Assembly: GCF_029931775.1 (NCBI RefSeq) | Contig: NC_079315.1 | Location: forward strand, 113,146,274-113,210,273 | Source of the DNA: Euleptes europaea | Lineage: Eukaryota; Chordata; Lepidosauria; Squamata; Sphaerodactylidae | Length of the DNA stretch: 64,000 nt | Direction: 5' to 3' | Part shown: piece by piece, positions 53,108 to 64,000 of the stretch | How the letters are laid out: every line of letters starts with the position of its first letter | How positions within the stretch are numbered: the stretch's first letter is position 1 | Position numbers and translations under genes: made by a program | Notes under the pieces: model-generated | Seen by the model: the letters and a program-made list of their open reading frames with translations, nothing else | The model's database searches: none | What the model was told of the DNA's origin: nothing

Positions 53108-53440
53108 CACAGAATATAAAAACAAAACTATGCTGGGTCAGACCAAGGCCCATCAAGTCCAGCAGTCTTCACACAGTGGCCAACCAGGTGCCTCTAGGAA
53201 GCCCCAAAACTAAGACCACTGGAGCAGCATTATCCTGCCTGTGTTCCACAGCACCTAATATGATAGGCATGCTCCTCTGATCCTGGAGAGAATAGGTATG
53301 CATCATGACTAGTATCCATTTTTACTAGTAGCCATGGATAGCCCTCTCCTCCAGGAACATGTCCACTCCCCTCTTCAAGCCTTCCAAGTTGGCAGCCATC
53401 CCCACATCCTATGGCAGGGAGTTCCACAATTTAACTATGG
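53108..53440 (-). mobile_element. CR1-like C2 LINE 3' end
   Basis: Reverse copy from ACAAAACTATGCTGGGTCAG to GGGAGTTCCACAATTTAAC. Confidence 0.83.
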
Positions 53441-54045
53441 ATGCTGACGGATATTGCAAGGCTGTCAGATTAGTTTTACAGGCGCATGGTAGATCAGATG
53501 GATCTGAAATGATGCAGTCAGCCTGGAAGCTCCCTGGAGAGCTAGAGGGAGCTGGCCTGATCCGGTTATGACCAGCAGGCTGATGCAATGCATGAGCAAC
53601 GTCATGATGACTAGGCATCTGCTGTGGTTGGCGGCTGCAACCGTCAAGTGTATATAATGGAGCGAAACCGAAGCTCAGTGTGGAACATTATGAGCGGAGA
53701 GAGTGTGACAAGTGTTTGTATTATATCTTTGCACTGTGAAATAAACTACCCTTTCCTAAGTAGCAGAGGACTTTTCTGATGGTGTTATATGGTGTTCTGA
53801 TGGTGTTATATCCAAAGATATAATACAAACAAGTGTTTGTATTATATCTTTGCACTGTGAAATAAACTACCCTTTTCTAAGTAGCAGAGGACTTTTCTGA
53901 TGGTGTTATATGGTGTTATATGGTGTTCTGATGGTGTTATATCCAAAGATATAATACAAACAAGTGTTTGTATTATATCTTTGAACTGTGAAATAAACTA
54001 CACTTTTCTAAGTAGCAGAGGACTTTTCTAATGGTGTTATCCAAT
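53441..54045 (+). mobile_element. Fossil LTR-like block with tandemly repeated 3' part
   Basis: Has a TATATAATGG box near 53651 and an AATAAAC signal near 53742, as in an LTR. The last about 120 bp, including that signal, are repeated three times (about 53711, 53830 and 53962). No coding domain. LTR identity is inference; the tandem repeat is directly visible. Confidence 0.5.
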
Positions 54046-54344
54046 CCGCTGGCATCCGCGTCAGATGCCAAGGGGGGGGGGAGTAATATCCACTGGACTT
54101 CTGGAGGGAATATCAAAGCAGCGTGAAGGGTCGGGGAGAGTTTTTATAAACCCGTCCCTCCCCCATCCCACGTTCCAGGAAAAACCATTCCTTCGGAGCA
54201 GGGAAACCCTGGTCTGTCCTTATGCCCCTTTGCCTCTCCTGTCATGGCGGAAGCGAAGCGGCCAGTGGGCAGGCTCCCGGCCGCTTCCTGGTACGTCACA
54301 TGACCGCCTCTCCTCGTTCCCATTGGAGCTCCTTGAATGACGCC

Positions 54345-62718
<8,374 letters not shown>

Positions 62719-63021
62719 AGGAACGTGCGCCGTGGCTGCTGCAGGGAATGAACCTGGAAAAACGTTGTTGCACTTTTCCCAGAATGGAAACTTAGACACA
62801 CTCTCAACACCCACACCCTTTGGGAGACTTAGCAAAATTCTGTCTAGATAGCTGGGGGAAATAGTTCTAATCTATTGCTCTGTTTCTCTTGACATTCCCC
62901 TCGCTGGAATTTTCTCCAGTGCAGTACAGTGGGTAGTGGTAGAGGTTTTAGGGTCAAGGCTTTATTAACTGCTGTGTTTTGTCAGGCTTGCCATGTATTT
63001 GTGTCACAGACTCCCCTGAAA

Positions 63022-63323
63022 CGAGGGTTGCCAGGTTTCCCTCTGGGCCACGGCAAGAGAAAAAAACAATCAAATGTCGGTGTGAGATGATGTCACTTCC
63101 AGGGGAAACCTGGAAGTGATGTCACGTTGCTGTCGGAATCACCAGAAACTCAATGGTTTTACCATACCGTTTCTGGCAATTCCTAGAGCACTGTAACGCC
63201 ACTTGAATTCCTCTCCCCCCCCCTCGGAAGTGATGTCATGGTGCACATGACGCCAGCACCGCCTATGTCAACCCCCCCCCCAACATCCTATTGGTTGCCA
63301 GGCACAGCTTGGCAACCCTACCA
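63022..63323. mobile_element. Short DNA element, GGGTTGCC-type ends
   Basis: AGGGTTGCCAGGTTTCCCTC at left and GCTTGGCAACCCTA at right, but the interior (GGAAGTGATGTCA repeats) differs from the common family. Confidence 0.7.
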
Positions 63324-63799
63324 GAAACTCTGCTTCTCCTACACTTGTCCCATGCACTGTAGTCAAACAGAGCAGGCCTGTAAATAGTCAGAGCTTAATA
63401 ATATATTAATAGGTGGTAAATCCACTCCTGTACAGTTCTGCCCAGGGTGGTTTGGCAGGCACCTGATGATCTTGCCAATGTCACGAACCAAAATATGTAT
63501 GAGTGGGTTGGGTCCATTTAGAAGGCAGCCCTGATACCACAGGAAACAGGGGGAAAAGCATCTCGGTTGCTTTGTGGTAGACCTTTGTGGGCAAGATGCT
63601 TTAGCTGGAGTGTTAAGACCAGTGCAACAGCTGTGTGTGTGTGTGTGGGGGGGGGGACTCCGTCTTATCTGTCTAGCTTGTACAATAGCAAGCTGGTTTA
63701 TAAAGTATATTTGATTTATATGGGAGTGCACCTGTACGTTTTTTAATCTTCCGGAGTCCTGCGAATAGAAGCCAAATGACCTCCGTCTAATGAAAGTGT
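63324..63799. other. Spacer with GT repeat
   Basis: GTGTGTGT run at 63632-63648. No gene seen. Confidence 0.45.
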
Positions 63800-64000
63800 C
63801 ATCTGTTCTAGGTCCCACAGGGCTCTGCTCTCACCTGACCGAGAGTTCCACCAGGCCCTGGTTGAGAACAGCCAGATAAAATTTGGGCCAGGGACTACCA
63901 GGAGATGGTTATTTGCAGAGCACAGTGTTCTTTGGGGGACATAACGGGAGAGGCGGTCCCGAAGATACGATGGTCCCAGACCGTTGAGGCCTGGAGTGTC
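63800..64000 (-). mobile_element. L2/CR1-like LINE fragment, cut by window edge
   Basis: GACCGAGAGTTCCACCAGGC and GGTCCCAGACCGTTGAGGCC resemble the 3' portion of the L2-like family at 4232-4690. Confidence 0.45.

Noticed and set aside
53700-54020. Regularly repeated units that might suggest a CRISPR array
   Set aside because: Units of about 120 bp with no unique spacers, in a vertebrate genome; a plain tandem repeat.

Overview
This window is vertebrate nuclear DNA, most likely from a squamate reptile and possibly a gecko (the gecko placement is a guess). It shows spliced host genes with vertebrate exon structures. It also has CR1-type and BovB/RTE LINE fragments, tRNA-derived and 5S-rRNA-derived SINEs, Penelope-like pieces and many short inverted-repeat DNA transposons. 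The large majority of the sequence is repeat or featureless spacer.

Three host genes were identified from exon translation, splice sites and family exon lengths. (1) LIPG (endothelial lipase) is on the minus strand at 1114-19370. Coding exons 1-7 are present, and exons 8 onward lie beyond the left edge. (2) RPL17 (ribosomal protein uL22) is on the plus strand at about 43880-51475 and is complete: one non-coding and six coding exons, 184 residues. Each of four of its introns holds one SNORD58-type box C/D snoRNA. (3) C18orf32 is on the plus strand at about 54345-62718, with a promoter/first exon and two coding exons. LIPG and RPL17 are divergent and about 24.5 kb apart, and C18orf32 follows RPL17 in the same direction. 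This matches the human order DYM-C18orf32-RPL17-LIPG as I know it, seen here in reverse orientation.

Layout: 1-19.4 kb holds LIPG exons and repeat-rich introns. 19.4-43.7 kb is intergenic and packed with nested elements. 43.7-51.5 kb is RPL17. 51.5-54.2 kb is a short spacer with an LTR-like tandem block. 54.2-62.7 kb is C18orf32. 62.7-64.0 kb is repeats. CpG-rich promoter stretches sit at the 5' ends of all three genes.

The genes are not one pathway: LIPG makes a secreted phospholipase, RPL17 a 60S ribosomal protein plus rRNA-methylation guides, and C18orf32 a small ER/lipid-droplet protein. I found no undescribed gene system. The most interesting items are four SNORD58 copies in four RPL17 introns, two of them inside a duplicated 0.43-kb intron block; two large palindromic Penelope-like elements with similar architecture and 14-15 bp target duplications; a LINE fragment whose target duplication overlaps a LIPG splice donor; and a family of short elements with GGGTTGCC ends into which three other elements have inserted.
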